DNA of 64,000 bases from Pseudomonadota bacterium (lineage in GTDB: Bacteria > Desulfobacterota > Desulfobulbia > Desulfobulbales > Desulfocapsaceae), in assembly GCA_023412495.1 (NCBI GenBank), contig JAEYNP010000013.1, positions 124,001-188,000 on the forward strand. Direction: 5' to 3'. This document shows, piece by piece, positions 34,783 to 44,209 of the stretch. The notes beneath the pieces are model-generated. The model searched no databases and was not told where the DNA came from. It saw nothing but the letters and a program-made list of their open reading frames with translations. Position numbers and translations under genes: made by a program. Position 1 is the stretch's first letter; each line of letters opens with the position of its first letter.

Positions 34783-37740
34783 ATGCATCGTAAGCAGAAG
34801 GAAAAGCTCAGTTCCCGTTTCAAGCTCTTTCACGAGCTGATGCCCACCAAGGTGCAGCATATCCTCCTGATCAGCTCCTCTTACGAGGCCTGGATCATGG
34901 AGGAAGACAGCCGGATCTCCGAACAGATCGTCACCGAGTACCGGGGGCTGAACCTCAGCCGCCCGCCCCGCCTGACCTGGGTCTCGTCGCTCGACGAGGC
35001 GCTCGAACAACTCGCCGAGCTGCCCTTCGACATGGTCATTACTTTTTCCCGTTCGGTGGACGACCGCGCGGTCACGCTCGGCCGGAAAATAAAGCAGGCC
35101 AAGCCGGGCATTCCGGTGGTCCTGCTCACCCATCAGGAGGTTCTCCCTGAGACCAGTCCTGCCTGGCACGAGCAGGAAAAATCCATCGACCTCGTCGTCT
35201 ACTGGTCCGGCCAGGCCGAGATCCTGCTCGCCATCGTCAAGTGCATCGAGGACCGCTTCAACGCCGTCCCCGACACCCGTACCGCCGGGGTCCGGGTCAT
35301 CCTTTTTGTCGAGGACTCGCCCTACTATCTCTCGCTGCTCCTACCCATCCTCTACAAGGAGCTGGTGATCGAGACCCAGGCCGTCATCGAGGACGGCCTG
35401 AACGAGGAACACCGGCTGCTCTCCATGCGGGCCCGGCCCAAGATTCTGCTCGCCCACTCCTACGAACGGGCCATGGAACTGTACGAGCAGTTCGAACCCT
35501 ATGTGCTGGGGGTGATCTCCGACATGCGCTTCTACCGCAACCATGTTCTGGATGGCAGCGCGGGGTTGCAGCTCCTCAGCCATATCAAAAGGGACCGCTT
35601 TGATATTCCGCTCCTGCTCACCAGCTCGGAATCCCGGAACGCCGAACTGGCGGAAACGATCCCGTCCTGCTTCATCGACAAGAACGCCCCATCCCTCCAT
35701 GAAGCCGTAAAGTCATTTCTGGTCGACCATCTCGGCTTCGGCAATTTCGTTTTCCGGATGCCCGACGGCACCGCCTACGACCAGGCGACCAACCTTTACG
35801 CGCTGGAGAAGAAGCTCGAGTCGATTCCGGTCGAGTCCTTTCTCTTTCACTGCCGGCACAACGATTTCTCCCGGTGGTTCTATACCCTGGCCGAGGTCGA
35901 GCTGGCCTCCCAGGTGCGGCCCCTGCGAGACCAGACCTTCGACAACGCCGAGAACCACCGCCGCCATCTCATCAAAATCATCAAGGAGAAGCGGATCGCC
36001 CGGCAGCGGGGAGTGATCGTCAACTTCGACCGCGACCGTTTCGACCCCGACACCAACTTCGCCAAGACCGGCCACGGGTCACTGGGCGGCAAGGCCCGGG
36101 GCCTGGCCTTTTTTTCGGCCATGCTCCACCGCAATCAGGAGAAGCTCGGGGCCTTCCCCCGCTTCGACATCGTCGTGCCCCAGACCCTGGTGGTCACCAC
36201 CGACGCCTTCGACGAATTCATCGAGATCAACAGGTTGCACGACCTGACGCGGGAAGGCCTGCCGGACGAAGAAGTGCTCGCACGGGTCAGGGACACCGTC
36301 TTTCCGGCACGGCTCAGCCAGCAGCTCACCGACTACCTGCGCGCCGCTGATTACCCGCTGGCGGTGCGGTCGTCCTCCATCCTCGAGGATGCCCAGTTCA
36401 AGTCCTACGCGGGGCTCTATCACACCTGCATGCTGGCCAACGATCATCCGGACTTCACCTTCCGGCGCACCCAGCTCGAGAACGCCATCCGCAGGGTCTA
36501 CGCCTCGACCTACTTCCTCGCGCCGAAAGCCTTTTCCCGGCGGGTCGGCAACCAGATCGAGCAGGAGAAGATGGCGGTGATCCTGCAGCAGGTGGTGGGC
36601 AGCCGGTACGGGAATTTTTACTACCCGGCGATATCGGGCGTCGCCCAGTCCCTCAACTACTATCCCTTCTCGCGGATGAAGCCCGAGGACGGCATCGTCA
36701 GCATCGCCCTGGGGCTCGGCAAGGCGGTCATGGAGGGGGAGAAGATCCTGCGCTTTTCGCCCCGCTTTCCGGAGATCCTGCCGCAGCGGTCCACCATCCG
36801 CGATATCCTCAACAACGCCCAGCAGCACTTCTACGCCCTGCCGCTCGGCCGCAATGGTGCGAATCCCGAGGCGACCGACGCCAATACCCTCGGCCGCATG
36901 GCAATTACCGAGGCCACCGACGATTTCCCCGTCCGCTATCTGTCGAGCACCTATGACCTCGCCGAGGAGCGGATCCGCGACCAGTTCTCGTCCCAGGGAA
37001 TCCCGCTTCCGACCTTTGCCTCTATCCTGAAATACCGGGCCTACCCCCTGCCCCAGGCCATCCTGACGCTTCTGGAAATGGGCCGCGAGGGTATGGGGTG
37101 CCCGGTGGAGATCGAGTTCGCCGTCGATTTCCCGGACGAGGCGCGGGGCCGAGCACGGCTCGCAGTCCTGCAGATCCGCCCCATGAGCGCCCGGGAGGAG
37201 ATGCTCGAGGTGGAATTTACCAGAGAGGATTTTGCCTCCGCATTCTGCATCTGCCACCAGGCCCTCGGCAATACCGACAACAGGACGATGGCCGACCTGG
37301 TCTACGTCCGGCCGGAGACCTTCGACCCGTCAAAAACCATCCCGATCGCGCGGGAACTCGGCAAGATCAATGCGACGCTCCTGAAGGAGGGCCGCAAGTA
37401 TGTGCTTATCGGCCCCGGCCGCTGGGGGTCCGCCGACCACTGGCTCGGCATCCCCGTCACCTGGAGCGATATCGGCGGCGTCGGCGCCATCGTCGAAACC
37501 GTCCACCCCTCCATCAACGCCGACCCCTCCCAGGGCTCCCATTTCTTCCACAACATCACCTCGCTCGGCATCAACTACCTCAACGTCGGCACCCACTCGC
37601 AGGACCTGATCGACTGGCAGTATCTGGCAGGACTTACGGTGGTCGACGAGACCGAGCATGTCGTCCATGTCCGGAGCCCCGAGCCCTTCGCCCTGCGGGT
37701 CGATGGGCGGCGAAGGGTCGGGGTGCTGTTGAAGGTGTGA
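34783..37740 (+). CDS. PEP/pyruvate-binding-domain protein with receiver-like N-terminal domains
   Basis: About 985 residues. The N-terminal 340 or so contain two receiver-like folds (HILLISSSYEAWIMEEDS and VILFVEDSPYYLSLLLP, with later GVISDMRFYRN), followed by a pyruvate-phosphate-dikinase-type N-terminal domain (GHGSLGGKARGLAFFSAML, VRSSSILEDAQFKSYAGLYHT, LQQVVGSRYGNFYYPAISGVAQS). The phosphohistidine swivel and PEP-utilising C-terminal domains of PEP synthase are absent. The enzyme activity is not known. ATG 34783 has AAGGAG six bases upstream and is preferred over 34765. It may act in signalling or regulated phosphotransfer. Confidence 0.8.
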   Translation: MHRKQKEKLSSRFKLFHELMPTKVQHILLISSSYEAWIMEEDSRISEQIVTEYRGLNLSRPPRLTWVSSLDEALEQLAELPFDMVITFSRSVDDRAVTLGRKIKQAKPGIPVVLLTHQEVLPETSPAWHEQEKSIDLVVYWSGQAEILLAIVKCIEDRFNAVPDTRTAGVRVILFVEDSPYYLSLLLPILYKELVIETQAVIEDGLNEEHRLLSMRARPKILLAHSYERAMELYEQFEPYVLGVISDMRFYRNHVLDGSAGLQLLSHIKRDRFDIPLLLTSSESRNAELAETIPSCFIDKNAPSLHEAVKSFLVDHLGFGNFVFRMPDGTAYDQATNLYALEKKLESIPVESFLFHCRHNDFSRWFYTLAEVELASQVRPLRDQTFDNAENHRRHLIKIIKEKRIARQRGVIVNFDRDRFDPDTNFAKTGHGSLGGKARGLAFFSAMLHRNQEKLGAFPRFDIVVPQTLVVTTDAFDEFIEINRLHDLTREGLPDEEVLARVRDTVFPARLSQQLTDYLRAADYPLAVRSSSILEDAQFKSYAGLYHTCMLANDHPDFTFRRTQLENAIRRVYASTYFLAPKAFSRRVGNQIEQEKMAVILQQVVGSRYGNFYYPAISGVAQSLNYYPFSRMKPEDGIVSIALGLGKAVMEGEKILRFSPRFPEILPQRSTIRDILNNAQQHFYALPLGRNGANPEATDANTLGRMAITEATDDFPVRYLSSTYDLAEERIRDQFSSQGIPLPTFASILKYRAYPLPQAILTLLEMGREGMGCPVEIEFAVDFPDEARGRARLAVLQIRPMSAREEMLEVEFTREDFASAFCICHQALGNTDNRTMADLVYVRPETFDPSKTIPIARELGKINATLLKEGRKYVLIGPGRWGSADHWLGIPVTWSDIGGVGAIVETVHPSINADPSQGSHFFHNITSLGINYLNVGTHSQDLIDWQYLAGLTVVDETEHVVHVRSPEPFALRVDGRRRVGVLLKV

Positions 37741-37869
37741 CGACAGTCACAAGAGACTTCCCTTGCCCCCTGTCCGACGCCCGTGCTTTCATATTGAATT
37801 TACGAGAGAAGCAGATATTATACCACGGACTTGTCGACCCACCCGATCAGAAAGAACCACGGTAGCAGT

Positions 37870-37956
37870 ATGAACATCCGAAGAAAAATCCTTGTCCGGT
37901 TTCCTCAGCGCATGTTGCTGCTGATCTTGGCCATTTTCGTCCCGTCCGGCCCGTGA
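37870..37956 (+). other. Signal-peptide-like leader ending in UGA, in frame with the phospholipase-D gene
   Basis: ATG 37870 begins MNIRRKILVRFPQRMLLLILAIFVPSGP, a clear export signal, and stops at TGA 37954-37956. The next 20 codons continue in the same frame without another stop into the phospholipase-D-like protein (FSQPIEAGKESLATICENL). This looks like the native N-terminus cut by one nonsense codon. Selenocysteine is possible in this organism but has no family precedent here. Confidence 0.55.
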
Positions 37957-38016
37957 TTCTCCCAGCCGATAGAGGCGGGCAAGGAATCCCTGGCAACAAT
38001 ATGCGAGAATCTCCGT

Positions 38017-39375
38017 TTGGAACATCCGGCAAAAAGCGGGGCCCATGTGCTGGAGAGCGGCATCGACGCCCTGCTCACCCGGGCCTGGCTCGCCGATCAT
38101 TCCGTCAGGAGCATCGACGTGCAGTATTTCATCTGGAGCACCGACAACGTCGGCATTCTGGCGGCCGAAGGGCTCCTCCGGGCGGCGGAGAGAGGGGTGA
38201 AGGTCAGGGTCATCGTCGACGACTTTCTCATGGATGCCCCCGATGAAAGCATGCTGGCCCTCGCCGCCCACCCCAACGTGGAAATCAGGATTTACAACCC
38301 GACCAACTCGGTGGGCGTTTCGATCCCGGAAAGGATGTATGGCATCATCAGCAACTTCCGTTCCTTCAACCAGCGGATGCACGACAAGACCTTTATCGTC
38401 GACGGGCAGGTTGCCATCACCGGTGGCCGGAACATGGCCGACGAATATTTCGACTATGATCATGAATATAATTTCCGGGATCGGGATATCCTGCTCCTGG
38501 GGCCGGTTGTGGCCGAGATGGAGAAAAGTTTCGCCCGGTTCTGGCAAAGCGAGCTGACGGTTCCGGTGGAGCGGCTCCTGAGAAAGCTGGACGAGGCGAG
38601 GATAGCGGAAATCTACACCGAACTGCATGCCTATGCCGCAAGCCCTGAGAATTTCGCCCCGGAAGTACGGCAGGCCATCGGCAATATCTCAAAGGTAATT
38701 CCTCTCCACGCCGAAAGGCTCATCTGGGAGGACGTCATCTTCGTCAGCGATATGCCCGGGAAGAATCAGAGCGCAGGATTGAAGGGTGGAGGACAATCGA
38801 CGGACATGCTGGTGGAGGCCTTGAAAAAGGCGGAAAAAAGCATCACCATCCAGTCGCCGTATCTGATCTTTCCCGATGAGGGCATCGAATTCTTCAGCCG
38901 ACTCATAGCACAAGGTGTTGAGGTGAAAATCAGCACCAACTCCCTGTCCTCCACAGACAATCTTCAAGCCTTCAGCGGCTACAGCAAGCAGCGGGAAAAA
39001 ATCCGCAAGGCCGGGATCAAGGTTTACGAATATCGCCCCGATCCCGCCATAGACCAAGACTTACGCGACCATTTCACCAGACTGCGGAGCGCACCGATCT
39101 TTGCCATTCATGCCAAAACCATGGTCATTGACGGCAAGACGCTCTTCGTCGGCACCTTCAATCTCGATCCCCGTTCGACAAACTTGAATACGGAAGTCGG
39201 AGTTCTGATAGAAAACGAGCGACTGGCCGGCCAGGTCGAGAAATATATCGAAACAGATATGCTGCCCGAAAACAGCTGGGACATCTCGGCCGACGATCCC
39301 GATGCCCATGCCCCGTGGTGGAAACAGCTCAAAATGTCCCTTTGGGCAATTCTGCCCATCGACGCACTGCTATAG
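38017..39375 (+). CDS. Phospholipase D-family protein, cardiolipin-synthase-like
   Basis: Two HKD motifs are present: HDKTFIVDGQVAITGGRN and HAKTMVIDGKTLFVGTFN, each HxKx4D followed by G-G/T and N. The domain begins with HPAKSGAHVLESGIDALL and SIDVQYFIW, typical of periplasmic or membrane-facing phospholipase-D-like proteins that transfer or hydrolyse phosphatidyl groups. The 452-residue frame given here starts at TTG 38017, but no good ribosome site is seen there. A signal peptide lies in the same frame upstream beyond a TGA, so the complete gene is probably 37870-39375. Confidence 0.8.
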   Translation: MEHPAKSGAHVLESGIDALLTRAWLADHSVRSIDVQYFIWSTDNVGILAAEGLLRAAERGVKVRVIVDDFLMDAPDESMLALAAHPNVEIRIYNPTNSVGVSIPERMYGIISNFRSFNQRMHDKTFIVDGQVAITGGRNMADEYFDYDHEYNFRDRDILLLGPVVAEMEKSFARFWQSELTVPVERLLRKLDEARIAEIYTELHAYAASPENFAPEVRQAIGNISKVIPLHAERLIWEDVIFVSDMPGKNQSAGLKGGGQSTDMLVEALKKAEKSITIQSPYLIFPDEGIEFFSRLIAQGVEVKISTNSLSSTDNLQAFSGYSKQREKIRKAGIKVYEYRPDPAIDQDLRDHFTRLRSAPIFAIHAKTMVIDGKTLFVGTFNLDPRSTNLNTEVGVLIENERLAGQVEKYIETDMLPENSWDISADDPDAHAPWWKQLKMSLWAILPIDALL

Positions 39376-39724
39376 GTTTATAATCAAAAAATCTCAGGCT
39401 CGCCGTTTTTTAAAATCAAATAAATTGCGGATACTCCCCTAACTAACACACAACCCCCTGAAGACACCAACTGCCCGCGGAGACGTCGAGAAGGCCTAAC
39501 GTAATTGTCGGGAACTTTGCCCGGACATCTATCGATGCTTCCGTTTGGAGGGCATAGGTGATCCTGGTGATTGCCGTCGTTAGAGCGTTCATTTTTGGCC
39601 ACATCCTTGGGTATTCCAAAATGCTCCCCCTTCCCACACTATAAGATTCGCCCCTATACCTGACGGCTGGACGGTTAAAAACTGACAGCCCCGGTGAAAC
39701 CGGGGCTGTCGCCTGTGAGCCGGT
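39376..39724. other. Intergenic region between convergent genes
   Basis: About 350 bases between the phospholipase-D-like gene and the minus-strand porin. It contains the porin's terminator at its right end. No coding frame with family resemblance or ribosome site is seen. Confidence 0.5.
39675..39710 (-). terminator. Rho-independent terminator of the porin gene
   Basis: GACAGCCCCGGT (39684-39695) and ACCGGGGCTGTC (39699-39710) form a perfect 12-base stem with a three-base loop. On the minus strand it is followed by AGTTTTTAA. It begins 15 bases after the porin stop. Confidence 0.9.
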
Positions 39725-40978
39725 TCAATAGGTGAACTGGGCTTGCAGCCTGTATATCACGTCATCTCTGTCGTCTGCCAGATCGTCCTCGACCAGAGTG
39801 ATGTCGGTCTGCAGTTTTAGACTGTGTTTGAAGAAGTAATAGTTCACGCCAAACTGGGTCTCGGACCTGTCGAACCTCGCCGAGGCATTGGCGTCGGTCG
39901 ACTCGATCTCGGCATAGCGCACACCCAGTTCCAGCCTGTTCGGGATCACCTGATAGCCTGCCTGCACATAATAGCCGTCGGCATCCCAGTCGGAACCGAC
40001 GGACGGATCGGCGTTGAGGTCGTAATACTCGGCGGCGAAGGTTGCGCCCATCCAGGTGACGTTGATGTTGGCGGTCCACAACCACCAGGTCAGATCGCTG
40101 CCGAACCTGTCGGTGAAGTCTGTGGCATTCAGGCTGTCCAAGGCCAGCGCCACATCCATCACGTCATTGTCCGTGTCGAAGCCGTCGCCGACGTCGCCCG
40201 ACCCTATTTCCTGCCAGGCCACCGAGCCTCCGATATTCAGTAAAGGCTTGTCGACAGGCCAGCCGGCCTCGTCCATTTCGTAGGCGCCCAGGGGATTGAC
40301 GTCGATACGGCCGGAAAACATGTGCTGGTCATCAAAATTGCCGGTGTTGGGTCCGTTGCCGTTGAATATGCCGATACTGTATTCGACCAGTTTGTCTGCC
40401 ACGCTGCCGGCCGCCTGCAGCCCCTGATCGCGGCCGAGGTTGAAAGTGTCGTTGGCGAGCGAACGCTCCGGAAACAGCTGTCGGCTGGCGCTGGTCAGCT
40501 CTTGCCGGGCCTGGGGCGGCTTGAACTGTCCGGCCTGCAGGATAAAGGCGGGATCGAACCGGTAGTTGATCAACGCGTCTTCGGTGCGAAAACCGCTGGC
40601 CATCTCTCCCTGGTATTTGTAGCCGAAGTTCTCGCTGAAAAGGTTGCCCTGTATCTGCAGTTTGAAACGGCGAATGTCAAAATCGCTTTTTGAATCATTG
40701 TCAGGATTGTCGAAATCCGTGTAACGATAAATCAGTTGTGCGTAGCCGCCGATTTTTATACTTGAAGTACCGTCGGCACTGGTGGCGGTCAATCCCTTTC
40801 CTGGAGTATATTTGACCTGCCCGGTCTTGGTCGCCTCCTCATAATCCTCTGCGGTGATCACCCCTTTGTCCTTGAGAATCTCTTCCAGTGTCCGGGCCTG
40901 GATAGCACCGATTTCAGGTCCCATGCCCACCGCAATCAGTCCACATATGACTGTTCCTGCAATCGTATTCTTTTTCAT
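39725..40978 (-). CDS. Outer-membrane porin, phosphate-selective OprO/P type
   Basis: A 417-residue exported protein. After the signal peptide comes a short helical segment (RTLEEILKDKGVITAEDYEEA) typical of this family, then beta-strand repeats: IKIGGYAQLIYRYTDFD, RRFKLQIQGNLFSENFGYKYQ, FILQAGQFKPPQARQELTS, and a C-terminal YRLQAQFTY ending in an aromatic residue as needed for outer-membrane insertion. Family members pass anions such as phosphate, but specificity is not shown. ATG 40978 is chosen for AAAGGAGG upstream and the signal peptide; the frame is open another 51 codons. Confidence 0.88.
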   Translation of the reverse strand: MKKNTIAGTVICGLIAVGMGPEIGAIQARTLEEILKDKGVITAEDYEEATKTGQVKYTPGKGLTATSADGTSSIKIGGYAQLIYRYTDFDNPDNDSKSDFDIRRFKLQIQGNLFSENFGYKYQGEMASGFRTEDALINYRFDPAFILQAGQFKPPQARQELTSASRQLFPERSLANDTFNLGRDQGLQAAGSVADKLVEYSIGIFNGNGPNTGNFDDQHMFSGRIDVNPLGAYEMDEAGWPVDKPLLNIGGSVAWQEIGSGDVGDGFDTDNDVMDVALALDSLNATDFTDRFGSDLTWWLWTANINVTWMGATFAAEYYDLNADPSVGSDWDADGYYVQAGYQVIPNRLELGVRYAEIESTDANASARFDRSETQFGVNYYFFKHSLKLQTDITLVEDDLADDRDDVIYRLQAQFTY

Positions 40979-41333
40979 CTTCCTCCTTTCTGTTAACAGC
41001 GAGTTGACTCCGGCCTCCGAAGCAAAAACCCCTCTTCTCAGTCCCAAAAGCGTTTCCTTCTCCGGCTTCTTTAGCCGGCGATAATCTGCAGATAAAATAC
41101 GAGAAGACTTGGGAACCAACACCTGCCGCACATACTTAGTTCCTAACTAAATATGACATTCTAGCATAATTAATGCCTGACGTACAACTTCATATTGGAG
41201 AGAAAACACCCGCCAAGGGATTTTTTCTTACCAAGAGATATCAACAATTTTGAGAAATAGAGAAACAAGCCTGGAGGTGCAGCGATTGGACCGGGTGCCT
41301 GTATTCGGAACACAGTGAAGATGTGATGTGAAT
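40979..41333. other. Porin upstream region
   Basis: About 355 bases between the porin and the R1 copy g. It must hold the porin promoter. AT-rich stretches occur near 41140-41240, but no -35/-10 pair or operator stands out enough to call. Confidence 0.35.
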
Positions 41334-41482
41334 TCTAAGGTATTAATGCGGGCCCGCAACCCAAGGGTTGTTATCCCCTCCCACAGCAGAGGGGACTCAT
41401 TTCAGTGCCCCCTTGAGGGGTATAAGTTCCTTCACGAAATTCATTTCTCAAAAAAGCCAAGAAATGAATTTCTAAGGTACTA
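41334..41482 (-). repeat. R1 dispersed repeat, copy g
   Basis: On the minus strand: TTAGTACCTTAGAAATTCATTT with its AGAAATGAATTTCGTGAAGG arm, CCCCTCAAGGGGG, CCCCTCTGCTGTGGGAGGGG and GCGGGCCCGC. The first TAG is the stop codon of the TPR gene at 41480-41482. The extra CCCCTCAAGGGGG module is shared with copy f. Confidence 0.85.
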
Positions 41483-43162
41483 ATGCACATGGGCACCCGG
41501 CTGGCAGAGGCAGGAGCTGTGGATCTCCAGGTCCGCCTTGACCCAGACCTGCCGGAAACGTTCCTCGGTCTCGTCCGCCTCCTGGTGTTTACCCTGGTTG
41601 CGCAGACTCTGGGTGAGACCATAGAGGGCCCAGCCATCGTTGGGGAGTCGGACGAGGTCGTCGCGGTAGACCAGTTCGGCCTCGGCGAAACGGCCGTTGG
41701 CGACAAGGCTCCCACCGAGGGTATGGCGAAGGGGGATCAGCCATCCCGGCGGCTCGTCGTAGCGGAGCCTGTCCTCCTTTTCGACCCCTGCCCGCAATTC
41801 CGCCAGGCCCTCTTCCAGCTTGCCTTCGCGAACGAGAATCTCCCCTTCCACCATATGCCTGGCGATTGCGAGAATGTTCCGGGCGGAATTGTTGCCGAAG
41901 GTTTCCTCCTCGGGCACCAGTGCCGCCCGTTCCAGGAAGACGGCCTGGGCTTTCCTGGCCGAGGCGGTATCGCCCTTGGCGGTGAAGGCGACGGCGCGGG
42001 CGGCATGGTGGAAGGCGCGGGTGAAGGGCATGTACTCGGGATAATTATCCTTCTCGGCAAGGATGTCGTCCCAGCGCCCAAACCGCACCAGCACTTCCAG
42101 CGGCATCGCCATGAATCCCTCGACCATCATGGCGTACTCCGTGAGAAATTCCTGGGGCAGGCCGGCCACCATGGCCCGGATGTGGTCGATGGCGAGCTTG
42201 CTCTGCCCGGTCATCATGGCGGCAAAGGCCAGCATGTGTTCGTTGTGGGCGTCGTACAGGGCCAGGATGCCTGTCGGCGGGCCCGCGACGGCGCGGTATT
42301 TCCGCACGGCCTCCACCGCCTTCTGATTGGCGGTGATGGCCTCGTGCCAGCGGCCCGTCCGAACATCGATGTGCGAAGGCATATGGGTGTTATGGCCGAT
42401 GCCGGGCTGCATATCCCGCAGGCGATCGGCGGCGCCGAGCGCCCGTTCCGGACTCGGCGAGGCCTCCACGGCATGGATGTAGAGATGGTTGGCGAAGGGA
42501 TGGTTGATGTTCAGTTTCAGCACGGCATCGAGGGTGGCGATGACCTCCTCGGTGCCCGGCTGCGGCTGCCCCTCCGGAGTCCACTGATTCCACGGGCGCA
42601 GGTCCATAAGGGCCTCGGCGAAGAAGGCGCCGACATCGGGATCGTCGGGATGGTCCCGCCACACCTTGCGCATGGCCTCGGAGTAGGCGAGATCGAGCGG
42701 GGTCCGGTCTTCCGGCTGGGGGTAGGCATAACGCGAGCCGAGGGCCTCGATCAGGTCCTGCTCGACGGAGGAGGCCTGCGGGGCGTATTTTTCGGCAAGT
42801 TGCAGCTCCTTCCAGGCGAGTTCGGCCGCCGCCGGCGGCACGATGGGAAAGTTAATGTGCGGGCCGCTTGCCAGGGCGATGGCCCAGTGAGCCATAGCGC
42901 AGGTCGGATCGTGTCGCGCAGCCTCCTGGAAGGAGCGGATCGCCGCGCCGTGGTTGAAGGCGTGCAGGAAGGCCAGTCCCTGGTCGAAATAGCGCTGAGC
43001 CTCGGACGAGTTTGTCGTGACGGTCCGCGAATAGGTGCCGAGTCCCTCGAACAGCGGCTCGCGGGCCGCTGCCGTTTCGATCCCTTGACTCAACGACAGA
43101 AAAGCGAAAATCAAACCGATGATAATGATACGGATCTTCTTTATATAATTCATGTTATTCAT
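41480..43162 (-). CDS. Exported tetratricopeptide-repeat protein
   Basis: The 560-residue protein has an N-terminal signal segment (IIIIGLIFAFLSLSQGIETAAA) and degenerate TPR-type helical repeats: SEAQRYFDQGLAFLHAFNHGAAIRSFQEA, ERALGAADRLRDMQPG, GRWHEAITANQKAVEAVRKY and GRFAEAELVYRDDLVRLPNDGWALYGL. A conserved HMPSHIDVRTGRW stretch (His-rich) lies in the middle. Such proteins occur widely without an assigned function. It is the last gene of a unit with the aldo/keto reductase and the transporter. Its last codons and stop run into an R1 repeat. Confidence 0.8.
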   Translation of the reverse strand: MNNMNYIKKIRIIIIGLIFAFLSLSQGIETAAAREPLFEGLGTYSRTVTTNSSEAQRYFDQGLAFLHAFNHGAAIRSFQEAARHDPTCAMAHWAIALASGPHINFPIVPPAAAELAWKELQLAEKYAPQASSVEQDLIEALGSRYAYPQPEDRTPLDLAYSEAMRKVWRDHPDDPDVGAFFAEALMDLRPWNQWTPEGQPQPGTEEVIATLDAVLKLNINHPFANHLYIHAVEASPSPERALGAADRLRDMQPGIGHNTHMPSHIDVRTGRWHEAITANQKAVEAVRKYRAVAGPPTGILALYDAHNEHMLAFAAMMTGQSKLAIDHIRAMVAGLPQEFLTEYAMMVEGFMAMPLEVLVRFGRWDDILAEKDNYPEYMPFTRAFHHAARAVAFTAKGDTASARKAQAVFLERAALVPEEETFGNNSARNILAIARHMVEGEILVREGKLEEGLAELRAGVEKEDRLRYDEPPGWLIPLRHTLGGSLVANGRFAEAELVYRDDLVRLPNDGWALYGLTQSLRNQGKHQEADETEERFRQVWVKADLEIHSSCLCQPGAHVH

Positions 43163-43276
43163 TTTCCCCTCCTATATTGAAGGTGAGGCCGTTTTTCCGG
43201 GACAGACGACGGCCAAGACGGCCGCATCGCCGACTGGCGGAGAAGAGCCTTGGAGATAGACCGCAGCAGAACATGG

Positions 43277-44209
43277 TTACAGCTGCTCGTAATGCGCCAC
43301 CATCCGCCTGCGCATTGCCGCGTCCGGCAGCTGCCCGAAACCGGCCTCCATATTGTCCTGCATGTGGCGAACCTTGGAAGTGGCCGGAATGATGCACGTC
43401 ACCGCCGGGTGGCCGGCGATGAATTTCAGGAAAAATTGGCCCCAGCTGCGGCAGCCGAACTCGGCGCTCCATTCCGGCAGCGGCTTGCCCTTGACCTTGG
43501 CAAACAGATCGCCCCGCTGGAAGGGACGGTTGATGAGGGTGGCGATGCCCCGCTCGGCGGCCAGGGGCAGCAACCGCTCTTCGACCGCGCGATCCTCCAG
43601 GTTGTAGGAGAACTGGACGAAATCGAGCGGCTCCTTGGCCATGACCTCCTCGAATTCCTCATGGAAGCGGCCGTGGGAGGTGGTGATGCCGATATAGCGG
43701 ATTCGCTCTTCCTGCTTCCACTCCCGCAGGACGGGCAGGTGGGTACGCCAGTCGCGCAGGTTGTGGATCTGCATAAGGTCAATGACCTCGACACCCATGC
43801 GCTGCATGGATTGGTTCATCTGGTCGATGCCGTTCTGCCTTCCGTCGGTCCAGACTTTGGTGGCTGCAAAGACCGCACCCCTTTTGCCGATGTCCTTCAG
43901 CAGGTCGCCGACCACCTCCTCGGCGCGGCCGTACATCGGCGAGGAATCGATCAGTCTGCCGCCGCTGTCGAAAAACACCTGCATCACCTCGGCCAGTTGT
44001 CCTCTCACGGAAGGATCAACTCCGACGTCGAAGGTGCGCGAAGTCCCCAAGCCAATGATCGGCAGGGGCTCGCCCGATGAGGGAATGGCGCGGATGATTG
44101 GCGCGCGTATTTCACAGAACACGCGCAGGGGAACAAGGGACATGGCGGCCAGGGATCCGGTTCCCAGGATAAATGTGCGTCGGGTGATAACGTGACGATC
44201 GATGATCAT
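43277..44209 (-). CDS. Aldo/keto reductase with Tat-type signal
   Basis: The 310-residue protein begins with a twin-arginine-like signal (TRRTFILGTGSLAAMSLVPL), so it is probably exported folded. The TIM-barrel reductase core has IIGLGTSRTFDVG, LIDSSPMYGRAEEVVGDLL (catalytic Asp and Tyr), KVW (Lys), and IHNLRDW for the His. The family reduces carbonyls with NADPH; a cofactor in the periplasm is unusual, so the true reductant is unclear. GGAGG lies seven bases before the ATG, which overlaps the transporter stop as ATGA. The open frame continuing upstream is inside the transporter gene and is not used. Confidence 0.85.
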   Translation of the reverse strand: MIIDRHVITRRTFILGTGSLAAMSLVPLRVFCEIRAPIIRAIPSSGEPLPIIGLGTSRTFDVGVDPSVRGQLAEVMQVFFDSGGRLIDSSPMYGRAEEVVGDLLKDIGKRGAVFAATKVWTDGRQNGIDQMNQSMQRMGVEVIDLMQIHNLRDWRTHLPVLREWKQEERIRYIGITTSHGRFHEEFEEVMAKEPLDFVQFSYNLEDRAVEERLLPLAAERGIATLINRPFQRGDLFAKVKGKPLPEWSAEFGCRSWGQFFLKFIAGHPAVTCIIPATSKVRHMQDNMEAGFGQLPDAAMRRRMVAHYEQL

